64,000 nucleotides of DNA. Origin: Sarocladium kiliense. Lineage: Eukaryota; Ascomycota; Sordariomycetes; Hypocreales; Sarocladiaceae. The first letter of the stretch is position 1. Every line of letters starts with the position of its first letter. Positions 46,078 through 58,473 of the stretch are shown here, one piece after another. The notes under the pieces were generated by a model. It was not told the origin of the DNA. It made no database searches and was given only the letters and a program-made list of their open reading frames with translations. Made by a program: the position numbers and the translations under genes. The stretch spans positions 1,302,001-1,366,000 of the forward strand of contig JAUZTG010000020.1 of NCBI GenBank assembly GCA_030734395.1. The letters are read 5' to 3'.

Positions 46078-46555
46078 ATGCTAGGGTTTAGCCGGGGAGA
46101 AAGCCTGGTTTAACTACACTGAGGCGTTTGGTTTGAGGCGCAAGGTTCTCATCTGTGCACATCGCAATCGGCTGCAACGATTCAGCAAGGTGATCTTGAA
46201 CGGTCGGTTTGTCCGTGGGAAAGCAAACTGGGGTGGGATAAAAAGCGATCATAAAGCGTGTTATCGTGGTTTTCGTTGCTATTGGCTTTTTCGTTACGGC
46301 TTGATGACCTCTCCTAGTCTTTGCTAGATCGTCAGAAGGAGAAAATGCCGGGAAGAGATATTCCCGCACTTTAGTAGCTTTCGATCCTAAACATAATGAG
46401 GATATGACATCTTTTCTATGTGTTCGCAATGCAGATCTCTCGCCATGCCACCGATGCCACGCAGTCCAGCTGTTTTTTACCTATGCGCAATGAGTGTCCC
46501 GGAAGAGAGAATGTTGGTATATTGTATTCAACGCGCTTTGCGTAGCTTTATGCTG
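46078..46555. other. Convergent 3' intergenic region
   Basis: About 480 bp between the stops of the SNF2/RING gene and the Mediator subunit gene. It should contain both 3' UTRs. No gene seen. Confidence 0.6.
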
Positions 46556-48591
46556 CTAAGTAGAAAGATTCTTGGTCGCGTCGCCGACACCATGCAGGAC
46601 GTCCTCCAGACTGCGCGATTCACTTGGCCCCTCTGCGCGCCACTCCCACCTCTGCTGGCCTGCCCCCAACCGTGACTGTTGGAGTACCAGCACGGGAGCC
46701 GAGGCATCATCGCCATCGCTGCTGTCATTGACGAGGAAGTGCAGCTCCAGGTCGCCGGCGGTGTCTTCAGATGGAAGGCGAAGGGATGTGCCTTTTATGC
46801 TTCGGTTCCAACCGCTGCTGGTGGATGAAGAGAGGATTGAGAGTGCGTGTTCGGTTAGGAGGCGGACGGTGGCGGTATGAAGATATTCTCCCAGCGCGCG
46901 GACGTCTGGATATCCGTCTTTGTATGGTGGGCAGAGGTTCTGCAAGGGGGAGGATTCGGGGAGAGTGACGTGGTATGTAGTTGTGGTGGCCGGTACGGCG
47001 AATGTGCGCCCGCGGATATTGAGGACGGTGTCGTTGAGAATGGTGGTTTTGAGGTGGAAGTCAATGGGTTGGAGGAGGTTGCGGACGAGAAGTTGTGAGG
47101 CGGCAGGTTGGTTTGGGCCAGCGGGAGGGGTGCCGACTTCGGGCTGTGGTGTGTAGAGGACGAAAGTGGCGGGTAATCCAGCTTTGCGAAGGGCTTGGGT
47201 GAGGAGGCCGACGTGACGAGTACTTGAGCGGATGTTATTTATGGATTGGAGGCGGGCAATGACAGGGCGAAGGAGAGCGCAAGGCTGAGATCCACGAGAT
47301 CGAGGAAGCTGGGGCGGCAGGGGGCGGACACGCATGAGCTCGTTCGAACGATGGGAGTAGGTGAGAAGGATGTGGATGGCGAGACTTATCATCTCAGCCA
47401 TACTGTCATATGGCAAGGGGCCAGCCTGATCTGATGAGGGAGCGTCGCGCCCTAGAGTCTGGAGCTCGACGTTGATGGTAGTCTCTTTGTCAAGAGGATA
47501 GGTCAGAACAGAGGATCCACCGCGAACATCGTAGACCGCCAAGGTTTTTGCTTCTTTGGTGAGTTCATGCCAGAGCTCCTTCGCAAATAATGTGTCTCTG
47601 GCGTCTCGAACGCGGTCAACAAGAGGTGCGTCGTCGGGCGGAGGTGGTGGTAGAGATGAGCGACCGACGACCTGGCCATTCTGGGAATATGTCACCAACA
47701 GCCGTTCAGAGGCGCTGCCAACGCGTGCGCTATCAATCTTGACAGTGCCGTCATCGTTGCGACGCATCGGAGCGAGACCATGGTTGCGGAATTCAGGCGC
47801 AGCTAAGACTGATTAACAACCAGGCTCTAAACTGATGCCGTTGGGGAGTTGCTTACCTTCTGAAAAGCCGAAACGCACTCCAAGTGTATGTCTCTCGTTG
47901 GGCATTCTGCAAATTGACCAACCGCTGCTTTGGACTTTCATAAGCTCCTCCCAATAGTTGCCCTCGGCTGCAATCTCCTTGTGTAAGAACTTGGCCGCGT
48001 TTGCAGCTGAGTCCCTTGTCTGGTTGATCTCCAAGAGTGTCCAACCTGTGGCAATGTTCTGCTTGTCCTCGATCATCTCAGGCGTGACGTTGGTTGCATC
48101 GAGATTATCTGCTCCAAGAGTACCGATACCGACGAGATCGCGAAGCTGTTGAGATAGAGTGACGCTCGCTGTGGTGGGATTCTGCTTAGAAAGCAGGAGG
48201 GAGATGGAGTCGAGGGTGAGCATAGCAGCGTTGCCGGCGACACTGAAGAGGCTTAGTTAGCGAAAGATAGGTTGGCGATACGGAGCATGGATTATTCTCA
48301 CTCTATGTTCTTTAGAACTTCCATACGAACAGCAGCAGGGTCTCTTTCGTCCTCATCCTCGGCCCCATCTCCATCCGAAACAGACATATCGACATCCTCG
48401 TCAACACCATTGCGCCGTCTCTCTTCCTCTTCCTCGATCTCCTGATTCAGCTGCTCCTCTGTGACGGAGCGAAAACCACCAGGTTGGCTATTGATACGAC
48501 CAATGAAGTCGGCTATTGTCTTTGGCTTCTTGTCGGCATCGGGGATGGGGACTGGACGAAGAGAAAGCGGCTGGCTCTCGCCTGAAGCCAT
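46556..48591 (-). CDS. med17: Mediator complex subunit 17 (Med17/Srb4)
   Basis: Med17 is a central head-module subunit of Mediator, bridging activators and RNA polymerase II in the nucleus. Three exons (48591-48302, 48242-47857, 47802-46556) give 640 residues, close to fungal orthologues. Recognition rests on overall sequence: the N-terminal SLRPVPIPDADKKPKTIADF followed by a strongly acidic EEEE region, the MLTLDSISLLLSKQNP helix, and the APEFRNHGLAPMRR and ALLRPVIARL segments. The frame upstream of 48591 opens only with GTG, so the ATG was chosen. It is head-to-head with phosphofructokinase, sharing a 1.35-kb promoter interval. Confidence 0.9.
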
Positions 48592-49940
48592 GGTTCCGAA
48601 TCCCAGCACTCGCACGCGGCTATGAGATCGACATGTGAGGTGAAGGAATGGCGTAGGAGTCGTATCGTGAAGGTACTGTCACATGCGCGTGGGGTGGGAG
48701 TTGATGGGTGGCTTTGCGACGCGGGATCGTTGATGGTTGAAGTTGGTTGGCGCGCAGTGAGAGAGCAGAGGCAATGGCAGAGAGTGGGGCACACAGCAGG
48801 GAAGCTGCCGAGAGCTGGGGTGGATGCTGCTCAACGGAAGCGGGAAGGGATGAGTCGAAGGGTCAGAGGTTGAGGCGTGGGGGACCGCCACAATGGACGT
48901 GGGGAGCTATCGTAGGTTCCAACTCACTGTTGGTACGCTGAACAGCATGCGAAGACACAGGTAAAGCCAGTTATCTAGTAGGTCACTGGCACTACAGCCA
49001 TGAGTTGGGTGCCAGTCCCGAGCTTTAGTCGTCGATGACAGGCATCGGCCCCCACTGTAGGAATGCAGCTTCAAGACATGGTGGTGCTACGACAACAAGG
49101 TTTCAACACTGTGAGCTGTTGGGTGTCGCTATTACTCACTTCAAATTTGACTGCAAGCGAGATAGACGATGAGTGATATTTTTTTCCATATTGCCTCGCT
49201 GCGAATTGAGACATTTTTTTGACTGGGAAATTTGGCCGAGCAACTGAGTGCTATCGCCTTTTTTTTCTGCCTCACTTAGACTTCTGAACACCAATTCCCG
49301 TTTGTCGTGTGTCTGCCACCACTGGCCTCGCTAAAAGTGACCCCTAGTCCTACCTGGTAATGGCAACCCACCCAAGCTCCGATAACAGATAACATTGTTA
49401 AGGCTGCCCCTCCACCGCTACCAGATCCGGCGCCAACATGCTAAGAAATCTGGTAGCATCCTCACCCTGCACGAATCGGACGATTGCCTCTCCCTGCCCC
49501 TCCTCAACCGCCCTCCTCCTGCAATGATGGCCCATGGCACACCTCCAACAGCTCCAGCCCTGCGTCACTGTTTGCAGCCACCACCAGCTCTCCCACCATT
49601 CCCATCCCATCCCTAGGTCATTCGTGCCTCAGCTTGAGTCTGGGCCTGGGTGCTGCTAGCTCTTGGCTTGTCTCGCGGCATATTCCTCCTCATCCCGTGC
49701 ATTCCGCTGCCCTTTCTGGACATCCCTCCTCACTTCTCCTCCATCTTCTTTTTCTATTCCCCTTCTTCTGTCAAACTTTATGCCCCTCCTTGGCTACTTT
49801 CGCTAGCTGTTTGGAGCTATCTTGAAATCCCTCTTCTAGGTCGCGTTTTTCTTCCAACTCTACTACATACGTCAACTCCGATCATCAATCCCTACCATCA
49901 TCATACGAGCAGCCCATCGGCGGCATCTACTACACCCACA
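48592..49940. other. Divergent promoter between Med17 and phosphofructokinase
   Basis: A 1.35-kb interval. The part before phosphofructokinase (49.5-49.94 kb) is strongly C/T-rich, as in promoters of highly expressed fungal glycolytic genes. An in-frame open extension of phosphofructokinase upstream to 49650 encodes only hydrophobic low-complexity residues and is not taken as coding. Confidence 0.6.
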
Positions 49941-52405
49941 ATGGCGACCAAAAAGAAGATCGCCGTCATGACCTCGGGAGGTGACTCCCCAGGTATGAAC
50001 GCTGCTGTTCGCGCCGTCGTCCGTATGGCGATCCACATGGGCTGCGACGCCTACTGTGTATATGAAGGCTACGAGGGATTGGTGCAAGGCGGCGACTTCA
50101 TCAGACAGATGCAATGGGAAGATGTTCGAGGCTGGTTGTCTGAGGGCGGTACCCTCATTGGCACTGCTCGCTGCATGGCTTTCTTTGAGCGCGCTGGTCG
50201 ACTCACCGCAGCCAAGAACATGGTCCTCCATGGTATCGACGCCCTAATAATCTGTGGAGGAGATGGCTCCCTGACTGGTGCCGACAAGTTCCGTTCTGAG
50301 TGGCCTTCGCTGATCGAGGAGCTTGTGTCCAGAGGTGACTTGACCAAGGAGCAGATCGCGCCCTATAAGCATCTCAACATCGTCGGCATGGTTGGCTCCA
50401 TCGACAACGACCTTTCCGGCACTGATGCCACCATTGGCTGCTACTCAGCTCTTGCGCGTATCTGTGAGATGGTCGACTACATCGAGGCCACCGCCGCATC
50501 ACACTCTCGAGCCTTTGTGATTGAGGTCATGGGCCGCCACTGTGGTTGGCTGGCTCTCATGGCTGGCGTGGCTACGGGTGCTGATTTCGTCTTCATCCCC
50601 GAGCGGCCACGTGAGGAGAACTGGAAGGAGGACATGTCCCGAGTTGTGAAGAGGGTGGGTTTTGTTCCAAAATTGCATACGAACCCCAAGATAGCTAATG
50701 CTACATTCTCAGCACCGCGATCTAGGCAAGCGCAAAACCATCGTCATCGTCGCCGAGGGTGCCCGCGACCGCGAGGGCACGAAGATCACTCCCGACGAGA
50801 TCAAAGACCTTCTTGCCGATAAATCAGAGGGAGGTCTTGCTCTCGATACCCGCATCACAACTCTCGGACACGTCCAACGAGGTGGCACAGCCGTTGCCTA
50901 CGACCGTATGCTCGCAACCCTGCAGGGTGTTGAGGCAGTGAGAGCCGTGCTTGAGGCAACCCCGGAAACAGAGACTTGCTTCATCGCTATCAACGAGAAC
51001 AAGATCGTCCGCAAGCCCCTCATGAAGGCTGTCCAGGACACGAAGCTGCTGGCTCAGGCTGTCGATGACAAAGATTTCGAGCGTGCCATGGCGCTGCGCG
51101 ACGCTGAATTCGCGGACCAATACCGCTCGTACATTACAACGACCAATGTCATGGTGGAGGACAACAAGCTTCCGGACAAGAATGTGAGTCTCGCCGTTTA
51201 AACCTGTTGAGTTTCATGGACTGACCCTTTCAAAGCGGATGAAGATTGGCTTTATCAACGTCGGAGCGCCGGCTGGTGGTATGAACGCCGCCGTACGTGC
51301 TGCCGTTGCCTACTGTTTCAGCCGAGGACATGAACCCATTGCTATTCACAACGGCTTCGCTGGGTTCGCTCGCCATCACGGCGATCAGCCTCAGGGTTCT
51401 GTCCGCCCATTCGACTGGCTTGAGGTGGACAGCTGGGCAAGCAAGGGTGGCTCTGAGATCGGAACTAACCGCGAGCTGCCATCCGAGTCTGGCATGGAGC
51501 TCATTGCCAACCTCATTGAACAATATGAGTTCGATGCCCTGTTCCTCGTAGGTGGTTTCGAAGCATATCACTCCGTATCCCAGCTCCTCAAGGGTCGGGA
51601 CGAGTATCCTTCGCTCTGCATCCCTATCTGTCTCCTCCCTGCCACTATCTCGAACAACGTGCCTGGTACAGAGTACTCGCTTGGCTCTGACACCTGTTTG
51701 AACGAGCTTGTCAACTACTGTGACAAGATCAAGCAATCAGCCTCGGCAACTCGCCGCCGGGTGTTCGTTATCGAGACGCAAGGTGGTCGCTCCGGCTACG
51801 TTGCTACCTTGGCGGGCCTCAGCGTGGGTGCTTCTGCTGTCTACATCCCCGAAGAAGGCATCAGTCTCGAGATGCTCAACGCGGATGTTAAGCACCTGAA
51901 AGAAGTTTTCAGGAAGGACAAGGGTCAGTCACGCGCGGGCCGTCTGATCTTGGTGAATGAGAAGGCTAGCAAGGTCTACGATGCGAAGCTCATTGCCAGC
52001 ATCATTCGTGATGAGGCTCACGACCGCTTCGAGAGCCGCGAGAGCATCCCTGGTCACGTTCAGCAGGGCGGTGTTCCGTCTGCCATGGACCGGTGCCGTG
52101 CCGTTCGTTTGGCTATCAAGTGCATTCAACATCTAGAGGACTACGGACGAGGCGCACACAACCGGGTCAAGAAGGACGCTGGCAGCGCTACAGTAATCGG
52201 CATCCAGGGCTCAGAGGTGGTGTTCACACCAGTTAAGGATCTGGAAGAGCGGGCAACAGACTGGCCCAACCGTCGACCGAAGATGGCGCACTGGATCAGC
52301 ATGAGGGAAGTTGTGGATATTCTAGGAGGCAGGCCAGACTACCCGAAACCAGAGAAGAGCCTGACAGGTTTAATTGCAAAGGATACCAAGCGTGGGCTGG
52401 CATGA
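49941..52405 (+). CDS. pfkA: ATP-dependent 6-phosphofructokinase
   Basis: It phosphorylates fructose 6-phosphate to fructose 1,6-bisphosphate, the committed step of glycolysis, in the cytosol. Exons 49941-50654, 50713-51183 and 51236-52405 give 784 residues, the tandem-duplicated eukaryotic form. The catalytic N half has GGDGS at 106-110 (ATP), GSIDND with TD nearby at 152-162 (active-site aspartates) and MGRHCGW at 197-203. The C half starts at about 396 with a second copy of the fold (NVGAPAGGMNAAVR) in which the active residues are altered, as expected for the allosteric half. The start fits the family consensus just before KKIAVMTSGGDSPGMN. Regulation by fructose 2,6-bisphosphate and ATP is family knowledge. 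Confidence 0.97.
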
Positions 52406-54727
52406 GGCGACGGGTAAGAGGGTAATGGAGTACGGCAATGGCTAGAGTTACGGTAGCGCGCGAGATGCAACTTGCAGAACTTTGGGAAACGAGGACCTCA
52501 ACTTATTCAGCATCCTACAAATACAAATTATATACTATGAACGTATCTAAGATCATCGGACACCTTAAACAATATGCGCCGGGTCATTCCCCGTGACTGC
52601 ACGCACATCCCTCGGTCATCTGGAGTAGCCAAAGCACTTCGCCTTGACGCGGTGTCTCAAGCACTCGTGCCGTGGAGATCCTATCAAGGAGGGAACTCTT
52701 ACTTCTCAACTGTGAATGGGATACTGGTCAAGGCATATGTCTCCATTCACTAAGGCTTCGTTGGTCATCAACTACCGCACAGACAAGGATGCTTGATATG
52801 TATGCAACCCGCGTTCTGTCAAACGAAATGCGTGGTCTCTTGCATCAGATACATTTATTGTTGCAAAGTTATGGTACGCCAGGTGTTCACGTTCTCTGAT
52901 CAAGCTTATTCAGCCTTTCTCCCTTCCACTTTTGGATAAGGTTAATTTACGTTAATTCGGAGCCTACTACCATATAAGCATCACTCAATGCTCAGAGACA
53001 GAACATGATACCTTGTATGGAGCTTTGCCACAGCTGGGACACTGGTACTGAGTACTGGACACCGTCGCGCCACAGTGCTTGCAATTGCTGACCTTTGAAG
53101 GCATTGTAAGTGGAAGGATGGACAAAGCTGGTGTATGCAAGAACAAGGAGCTGATAGTTTTGCAAGTGTAAGGCTTCATGCAGAGTTGGTTGGTGAGAAT
53201 TGGAGAATTATTCTTTAAGTGTTCAAGGGCGTTCTGGATTTCTAGTGTTGTTCAGTGTTCACAATTTGCAGACGAGAGCGCTCCTGTTCGGTGAGTCAAT
53301 GATGAGGTGTCTCCTCGACACGTACGCTTGGTATTCCAGCGGTGATGGATTACAGTATAGTTGATATGGGCGACATGTTGATGAGGAGATGGCTGATTCG
53401 ATAGTGTTCGTGACGAATGTCTCTCCCAGGCTTCACAGACAGCAAGATGACAGTCTACATGCCTGAAATCACGCACTGTAGGACCGACTCAATATCATGC
53501 TCAAGATCCAACCGCTCCCTTGGCTGCTTCAGATAGGCGTGATGGTACCTGGCTTCGATGCACCATATGCCAAAGTTAAGACGCTGGCAGCAAGCAGGGC
53601 GGAGTGATGAATTTCTAGCCCCCCCAAAGCCAGAATTACTCGAGGAGATGATTTACTTTCTAATACAAGGAAGAGCCTTTCATGCCTCTTCTCACAATAT
53701 CCTTAATTGGCATATTTGACCGTGGGTGGAAGCTAGAGGCAGAGGTTGAAGAAGTGCGTCACATGCTTCTAGATCCAGTGAGTGGGTGACACTCACATGG
53801 CCGTTTTCACTGGTGGCTCAGACACCACCCAGAATAACGGCTGGGCAGTTTGTTAAGGTAATGCATGAGCTCTTGAGACTTGAGACAGTCCTTCAGCATG
53901 CAAGGTTTGGCGCTTGACATGAGCAGGCGCCTAAACCCCGTGACAGAGGCCGCCTAAGTCGAGGCCAACGCCTGGGCGGATAGGCCGCCGAGAGGGTCGT
54001 TCCTTTGGTGTGTATGTTGTTTTCGGTGCACTGTACGGCTTACCCATAGCTGTGACCGTGCTTGACAGTACTTTTCATTGGAACCGGGGGCTCGTAGGTC
54101 GTCGCGGCACGCGCCCATGAACAGACCTGGGTAATGGACACAGTGGCAGCTGAGCTGGGGCTCACAGAAAGCTGAAGTCCCATTTAGCTCCAGAGATGGG
54201 CATAAAGTGACCTGAAGATGGTCCCTTGATTTGCGGCTGACAGGTGCCAGCTGAGGGATCTTTGGTGACCAGCGGCGTAGGCTGGACTGGATGTTGGGGC
54301 GCTCCCAGGCTGCCACCACCACCGCCCCTCCTCCTTCTCTTTCCCTCGATGATGACCACCGAAACGTACAGCACTTCTTGAACACATTTTATCACCATAT
54401 CGAGTGTTTTCGATCCTTAACAACCATTGACTTCTTGTATTCGATTCTATTCATTCTCTTTCCCAACCACTTCTCCAGCAGATCCCCCCCTCTCGCCTGC
54501 CCCAACCCGCTCGTTACGTCACAGGGCGTTGACCTTGGATCCCGCCTTGGCGACGGGCACTACTACCGACCCGCCCATCCAGCACCACCACCACTACCAG
54601 GCTCCATCCAGCTTATTGGAGCCCAAAAGGCACAGCTGAAGCGTGCTTGCTTATTTTCCTCTGCCTCATTCCTTGAACATTACATACGACAAAGCGTGCT
54701 TCTTGCGCACCCACCGGGCATCCAGTC
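52406..54727. other. Long intergenic region, one possible mini-gene
   Basis: A 2.3-kb interval. Apart from a small zinc-ribbon frame on the minus strand at 52985-53104 (separate entry), I see no gene. The last ~250 bp before the next start are C/T-rich and probably 5' leader. Larger minus-strand open frames at about 54.0-54.4 kb are low-complexity overlaps without protein character. Confidence 0.5.
52985..53104 (-). CDS. Possible 39-residue zinc-ribbon mini-protein
   Basis: From an ATG at 53104 the frame reads a compact C-x2-C-x11-C-x2-C pattern (CKHCG ... CPSCGK), typical of rubredoxin-like or zinc-ribbon knuckles, and little else. The frame extends upstream without change, but only from another ATG 25 codons earlier that encodes an unlikely hydrophobic leader. 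A GTATCA after the second CxxC could be a donor leading to further exons. The pattern is striking but short, and chance cannot be ruled out. Confidence 0.35.
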   Translation of the reverse strand: MPSKVSNCKHCGATVSSTQYQCPSCGKAPYKVSCSVSEH

Positions 54728-56608
54728 ATGTCCAGCCGCGCTCCCCGAAGTAACGAATTCGAGGACCAGGACTACTACCCCCCTCCCCCGCGCCGAGGTG
54801 ATGATGCTCGCGACTTCCGACGCCCGCGCAGTCCGCCTCCTGGTCGGAGCCCCCCGCGAGAGAGAGCACCGTCGTTCGAACGAGAGAGACGCTACGAAGA
54901 GGTGCGAGTGAGGGAAAGGTCGGTTGACCGTGGACCGCCCGCGTTCCTGAGGGAGGATGGCAGGAGACCAGAGCCTGGACCGATGGTGTTGAGGAAGAGG
55001 GAGGTAGAGACGATCGATCGCCATGATGCAAGGCCGAAGGCAAGTTCAAGTCCTCCTCCGCCGATTCTGAGGAGAAGGCTCAGCTCCAGTCCGCCACCGA
55101 GGATGAGGCGGGGCAGAAGTCCCAGTCCAAGGCCAGGACCGCCACCAGAGGTTGAGCATCTGCGAGCCAGATTCGTGGAGACGGAGAGAGTGAGGAGTCC
55201 ATCGGAGGTGAGAGCCAGAAGGTCGCCTTCGCGGGGACCAAGGTTTGAAGAGAGAAGGCCGAGGTCTTTCTCTCCACCAGAGCAGCAACGTATTCGGACG
55301 AGGATCATCGATAGGTCAAGGGACAGGTACTCCTCATCATCGTCGTCTCCTTCGCCGCCACCGGCTCCACCAGTGATCAGAGGGCCGACAATCGAAAGGG
55401 AGGTGATCACTCATTATCGAGACGTTGATCATGGTAAGATTTCGAAAAGCTACTGCTGGGTAAAAATATCAAGACTAACGAACCCCAGGCGTCATTCAAG
55501 CACGACCTCCCAGTCCACAGCCACTACCGCGGCCGCGAGCACGACAACAGGAACGTACACGTGGGGACGAGACCGACATCGATATCTCTTTGGGGAGGGG
55601 AAGGACCGAAGTTGATGTCGTTCGACGCACGACAAGATCTGGTAGCAGAGGAGGAACAACATATTACCATGATGATGACCTTGGTTACGATCGATACGAG
55701 CGACAGAGGGGCTCGAGCATGCGAATGGCACCACCAGGTCCGCCCATGGATGACGAGGCACGAGAAATCACCTCTCGGATCGACTCACGCGGCCGTATGG
55801 GGGAGTCTTGGGGTGGTGCGACCAAGGAATGGACTATTGTTGACGTTCCGCCCGGTACTGAGCGTGTGAGGATGGACGGTAAAGGTGGTGGTAGTACTGA
55901 TACCACATGGTCCAAGTATAGCGGCGTTCGCAGGACCAAGTTCATCCCCGAGCGAGACGGTGCTCTCGTCCCTATCAGCCCTCCAGAACCTGCACCTATG
56001 CCTCTGCCGTCGGCGTCGCGGGACAGGCTCAGTGTGTTGGTGCAGGGTCGCAACACCGATGTTGATATCGAGAAAACTACGGAAACGAGGCTGGTCAGGA
56101 TGCCGCAGCCGCCGCCGGAACCGCTGCCAATGACTGTCACGACGAAGCGAGATGTGTGGACGGAGATCACAAAAGACCTAGTGACGAGGGAGGCGATTGA
56201 AAGGTTGGGATATCCGTACGAGGAGTCCAGGTGGCATTTCTACATCATGGATTACCTCCAGTTTGTGAGATCTCCCTCCGCTTTCTGATATGGGAAAGAT
56301 CTAGTGACACTAACTGCTTGCAGGATCAAGTCAAGGAACTCACGGATCTGACAGATCAGATCCGTCGCTCTCGAATGCGGAGGGTGCAGAAGCCACGGGA
56401 GATCTCCAGAACTCATGACGATATCGATGTGAGATTCCATCGTCACAGACACTACTACGACTACCCACCCCTGCCCCGGCCTCACCGGGATCATCACCAC
56501 CGCCATCATCATCACCATGGAACGAGGTCGCATTGGGATTGGGAGGAAGAGACATATCGCGAGAGAGAAGTGTTTTGGGATTCAAAGGGGAGGAAGTGGT
56601 ATAGGTGA
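54728..56608 (+). CDS. DUF8035-like Arg/Ser/Pro-rich protein
   Basis: Exons 54728-55433, 55489-56264 and 56324-56608 join in frame to 588 residues. The first ~240 residues are disordered, dominated by Arg, Ser and Pro (RSPPPGR-like units, SSSSS, PPPAPP). A conserved centre follows: DETDIDISLGRGRTEVDV, AREITSRIDSRG, GGATKEWTIVDVPPGTERV, KYSGVRRTKFIPERD and VWTEITKDLVTREAIERLGY. I recall this centre as a fungal domain of unknown function (DUF8035). The C-terminal exon is His-rich (HHHHHGTRSH), which could bind metal or drive phase separation. No membrane segment. The function is unknown; the composition suggests an RNA- or chromatin-associated or cytoskeletal scaffold protein, which is inference only. 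Confidence 0.85.
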
Positions 56609-57248
56609 GAACTGCGGGAACTGGATTCCTCGCGGGCTATGACTTTTACGAGCATGCATGGTGAGCATTGCGCAGTTGTTGGCATTTTCGGGGACATACA
56701 TCTGGAAAGGAAGTGAATGCATGTAACGGCCTATAGCGAATGATGATCTACCTATGTACTTTCTGTTTTTGGTCCCAGACGCAGGTTCCCGTGTTGTGCG
56801 ACAGGACTAGGATCGTTCCTATCGTATCTTTACAGTAGATGCAGGTCTGAGGGAAGTGTTTCCAGGTCCAGAGAGGAGAGGGAAAGTGGACATTTCTCAA
56901 GAGAAGCGAGAAGGTGCAGCTTTGTTTGTTCCACGGTGCAGACTTCGCCCTCTCTCTGTCCCCTCTTTATCACAAATATGTTATCCTGCTCTGTCACTTC
57001 ACAATTCATCGTGTATCTATCCGCTGCCGACCTTCGGGCAGCCTGAAGATCACTTTTACGATCACCAACTTTCAGATATTTCATCAGCAATACGCTATTA
57101 TCGAGAGTTTCCTATACTTCATCTTTAACCTTGTCACTTCTTCCTGGGTGTTCCATAGGTCTACCTCTTCGCATTGCCGAGTTCCACGAAGGACGATCAC
57201 GTCACAGCAAGTCAATCATGAACAAACCCAAGCCCAATAACCGCCATC
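56609..57248. other. Intergenic, leader of the small membrane-protein gene
   Basis: About 640 bp. The 3' flank of the DUF8035-like gene is followed by T/C-rich sequence that probably includes the leader of the 57.25-kb mini-gene. A short upstream ATG frame at 57218-57271 overlaps that gene's start. Confidence 0.5.
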
Positions 57249-57407
57249 ATGTCGCCAAAGGGCGCCCCTGAAATGGACACTCGACCCCCGTGGCTCTTCT
57301 TTTGGATCTATGTCGGCTTTGCCTTGGTGATCGTACTGTTCTATCCTGTGCGAATGGGTATCCGCTGGGTCAGCTCTCGCTTTCGCGAGTGGCAAGCTGG
57401 TCGTTAA
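57249..57407 (+). CDS. Small single-pass membrane protein, 52 residues
   Basis: A short frame reads an N-terminal polar stretch, then Pro-Pro-Trp followed by a hydrophobic helix at about 16-34 (LFFWIYVGFALVIVLF). A juxtamembrane basic segment (RMGIRWVSSRFREW) follows, then the stop. The hydrophobic helix with flanking Trp and Arg is unlikely by chance and is typical of single-span organelle or plasma-membrane mini-proteins. The ATG context (CCATCATGTC) is reasonable. An upstream ATG at 57218 opens a 17-codon frame that overlaps and ends inside this gene in another phase, so translation may be attenuated. The family is not recognised. Confidence 0.5.
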   Translation: MSPKGAPEMDTRPPWLFFWIYVGFALVIVLFYPVRMGIRWVSSRFREWQAGR

Positions 57408-58473
57408 CCGGCCTGGGGGCAGATTTTCGGACCAAGAACGCCAGCATCTTCATCGGCCTTACATCTCCGAGATAACTCTCAATCAAATACGTCTGCTTTC
57501 GGTCAGTCTGACACCACACTTGTGGATAGAGTACAACCTCAGCCGGAGAACCGAGTCGAAGCTGTGGACAGCTGAGTCGAAGGTATGGGGACGAAGGAAG
57601 ACTGCAGAAGATGATGAATCCGATGGACAAGCGATGAGGTTGATCTGAGCGCATTGCGGTTAAAGAATTTGGTATACGAATCACAGCATTGAATCAAAGC
57701 GGCTTTCCTTTCTCGATTGAGTATGGAACCATGTGAACCCGCGCCGTCACGTTAGAGAATTCTGATGTTGCGTTGAACCATTTCACCACAAAGCTCAGCT
57801 CCATGTGTAATGAATGGGCTTGTATCGAATCTGGGTATGACGTGAATGCGCTCAATAGGTTTCGACCTGCTACATTACGCAGAGAGGCTTCAGCGAGGCA
57901 TGATCCGAAAGGCAACGCCCAGAACCCATAACGAGAACTGTTTGTCATACTTCGAGAGCCCAACTCAGGACATTGCAATAGCTTCTGGTCATTGTAACCC
58001 TCGTGCTATAAACGTCGTAGTCCCGGCTGACGGTCTCGGCCGTGATCGTCCTGACTTGCCTCAGTGGCGAACTCAGAAGCATAGCGTGGATGTAAGTTGA
58101 AGGGACTGAGCTCCAGAGCACACGAGAGCGGTGCATCATTCCAACTTGATCGATAATGCCTTGGAATCAGTATGAGGATCAAATGCTCCCATCGCCAAAT
58201 TCCGGAACTGAGTAAACCTGTTCTCGGTATGAGGTGACGATGGGAGAGATGGTGTGGAGCAATCAACCTTAAACTGACAACCTCTCCAAAATCTTTCACC
58301 ACCCGCCGCCGATCTCGCAAAGCCTCACTCACTCACTCACTGATCGAGTCACCTCGCTTAACTTCAATCCGTGTCTCATCTTTTCTCAAAAGGGAGATAC
58401 AGCATCTCACTTTTATCGTCCTAAGGCTCCCGGTACGCGAACCAATAAAGCAAAATCGCCAAGCTCTGCAAAA
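57408..58473. other. Intergenic, upstream of SAICAR synthetase
   Basis: About 1.07 kb without a supported gene. Overlapping short frames on both strands show no domain. The last 200 bp include CTCACTCACTCACTCACT and should be promoter or leader. Confidence 0.55.

Noticed and set aside
49650..49940. In-frame N-terminal extension of phosphofructokinase
   Set aside because: It encodes hydrophobic and Ser/Pro low-complexity residues from C/T-rich leader DNA. The family consensus starts at the ATG at 49941.
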